Shown: positions 63,207 through 64,000 of the stretch, in pieces
Layout: every line of letters begins with the position of its first letter
Numbering within the stretch: the first letter of the stretch is position 1
The notes under the pieces: generated by a model
The model's input: only the letters and a program-made list of their open reading frames with translations
The model's database searches: none
Told to the model about the DNA's origin: nothing
Translations under genes and position numbers: made by a program
Assembly: GCF_007860125.1 (NCBI RefSeq)
Contig: NZ_SJPW01000003.1
Coordinates: forward strand, 830,764 to 894,763
Direction of reading: 5' to 3'
From: Rubripirellula tenax
GTDB taxonomy: Bacteria > Planctomycetota > Planctomycetia > Pirellulales > Pirellulaceae
DNA: 64,000 nucleotides

Positions 63207-63599
63207 TCACCCGCATCCGCAGTTCGTCTGTCCATCCGATGATCCCTCGCAATGGACGGGGTGCTGATCTCGCTTCCACCAGTCCAGTCCGCCGAGTAGT
63301 TCTTTGACGCGGAATCCGAGCTTCAGCATTTGCAACGCACCTTTCGTCGATGCATTGCACCCGATGCCATCGCAGTAGGTGACGACCAGCGAATCCTTGT
63401 CGACGATCGACGTCGTTTCCATTGACATCGTTCGATGCGGAATATTGATCGCGCCGGGAATGTGCCCTTGTCGGTACGCGTCGGGCGAGCGTGCGTCGAC
63501 GACAACAATCTTGTCGTCCGATTCCAACGCGACTTTCAAGTCCCACGAATCAATTTCGTAGGCAAGCTTGTTCAAGTAGTGACGTTGCTGGTCTTCCAT
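63207..63599 (-). CDS. Single-domain rhodanese-like protein
   Basis: A 130-residue sulfurtransferase-type domain from ATG 63599. Features are VVVDARSPDAYRQGHIPGA, then the active-site loop TYCDGIGCNASTKGA with the catalytic Cys first in the loop, and KELLGGLDWWKRDQHPV. The tail NCGCG is short and Cys-containing. An extra Cys in the loop is unusual for simple rhodaneses. It is the first gene of the pair with the nitrilase. Confidence 0.88.
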   Translation of the reverse strand: MEDQQRHYLNKLAYEIDSWDLKVALESDDKIVVVDARSPDAYRQGHIPGAINIPHRTMSMETTSIVDKDSLVVTYCDGIGCNASTKGALQMLKLGFRVKELLGGLDWWKRDQHPVHCEGSSDGQTNCGCG

Positions 63600-63836
63600 G
63601 GAGAACCCACCGGGGTGGTTGTGAATGGCGAATAGAACGCCACCTATCCTATCGCTGGCGGATCGCGACGCCAAGTAACAGGCGGTCGGCTGTTGGTTTC
63701 GCTCAGGGTTTGATCGCATCGGTTTTTGCAGACTCTTGGACCAGACGTGTCACACCGGTCGGAAACACTGGTCTTCGTTGAACAAAAAAGTCGGCCATCG
63801 ATGGCTGGCATTCACGAACCATGGAGCGATGGATTG

Positions 63837-64000
63837 ATGAAAAATGTGAACCCAGCAGTCACCGATACGACCGCCAATTTTGACCCGAGCCCGATCCAAA
63901 CGATGGCCGGCGGAATCGGTGGGACCCTTGCGGGATTGTGGGCGTTGAGCGGCTTGCAGCCACGCGACTACCAGAGCCGAATCATCGAATCGGCGATCAA
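63837..64000 (+). CDS. Partial hypothetical protein, N-terminus only
   Basis: An open frame from ATG 63837 to the window end (about 54 codons). It begins MKNVNPAVTDTTANFDPSPI, then an Ala/Gly-rich hydrophobic stretch (MAGGIGGTLAGLWALSGLQP) and YQSRIIESAI. No family was identifiable from this fragment. Confidence 0.45.
   Translation, partial: MKNVNPAVTDTTANFDPSPIQTMAGGIGGTLAGLWALSGLQPRDYQSRIIESAI

Noticed and set aside
1-64000. CRISPR array, prophage, rRNA operon or defence island
   Set aside because: No regularly spaced repeats, phage structural genes, rRNA sequence or known defence proteins were seen.

Overview
The window is a chromosomal segment of a planctomycete, most likely of the Pirellulaceae (Rhodopirellula/Rubripirellula-like). 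The support is internal: three proteins carry the planctomycete N-terminal surface motif (ExLExRxLLAG or close variants, starting near 20553, 41185 and 44535). There is also a DUF1559 pilin-like protein, a Cys-type sulfatase beside a DUF1080 protein and GH-type hydrolases, a Ser/Thr kinase coupled to an ECF sigma factor, and EF-hand fusion enzymes. Base composition is moderately GC-rich, and about 55 genes are densely packed on both strands.

Layout. 1-4.8 kb: the start of a PQQ-propeller-like secreted protein, a Gfo/Idh/MocA oxidoreductase, an adenosine kinase-like PfkB kinase, rpsD with a clear terminator, and lpdA. 5.3-7.6 kb: a COG4091/DXR-like oxidoreductase overlapping a glycosyltransferase-like gene. 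7.7-14.1 kb: a LemA-M48 protease pair, a WecG/TagA glycosyltransferase, a sulfatase-fold protein without its catalytic residues, a Cys/Pro/Ala/Met-rich secreted protein and a lipoprotein. 14.3-20.3 kb: a tight run of two membrane proteins, TrkA and a 1258-residue HyuA-HyuB/5-oxoprolinase fusion.

20.5-29.4 kb is the accessory region and the most unusual part. It holds a large surface protein with a frameshifted N-terminus, a truncated beta-helix lipoprotein, a DUF962 protein, a frameshifted DUF1559 gene, a MITE-like inverted-repeat element, a glycine-rich small protein broken by an 8-bp tandem duplication, and a group II intron whose reverse transcriptase has an in-frame UGA just before the YADD box. 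Five of the seven protein-coding loci are damaged. No comparable frame break was noticed elsewhere.

29.4-41.2 kb is catabolic and exported: KDG-type kinase plus SDR dehydrogenase, sulfatase, a clan GH-A-like hydrolase, DUF1080, a zinc peptidase, an EF-hand/ClpP-like fusion and a trypsin-like protease with PPC domains. 41.4-46.2 kb is a signalling cluster: an ECF sigma factor whose stop overlaps the start of a zinc-finger/kinase/TM protein, followed by a dockerin-bearing zincin. 46-54 kb: RarD, a four-carbon acid-sugar kinase coupled to a cyclase-family hydrolase, small DUF proteins, malic enzyme, membrane proteins and an isochorismatase-like hydrolase. 54.4-64 kb: a DUF5060 hydrolase, an isopropylmalate/tartrate-dehydrogenase-like enzyme divergent from a LysR regulator with a well-formed T-N11-A operator between them, an EF-hand serine hydrolase, a CAT-anticodon tRNA, a divergent PanB-like enzyme, a nitrilase-rhodanese pair and a partial ORF. 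No rRNA, CRISPR array or prophage was seen.
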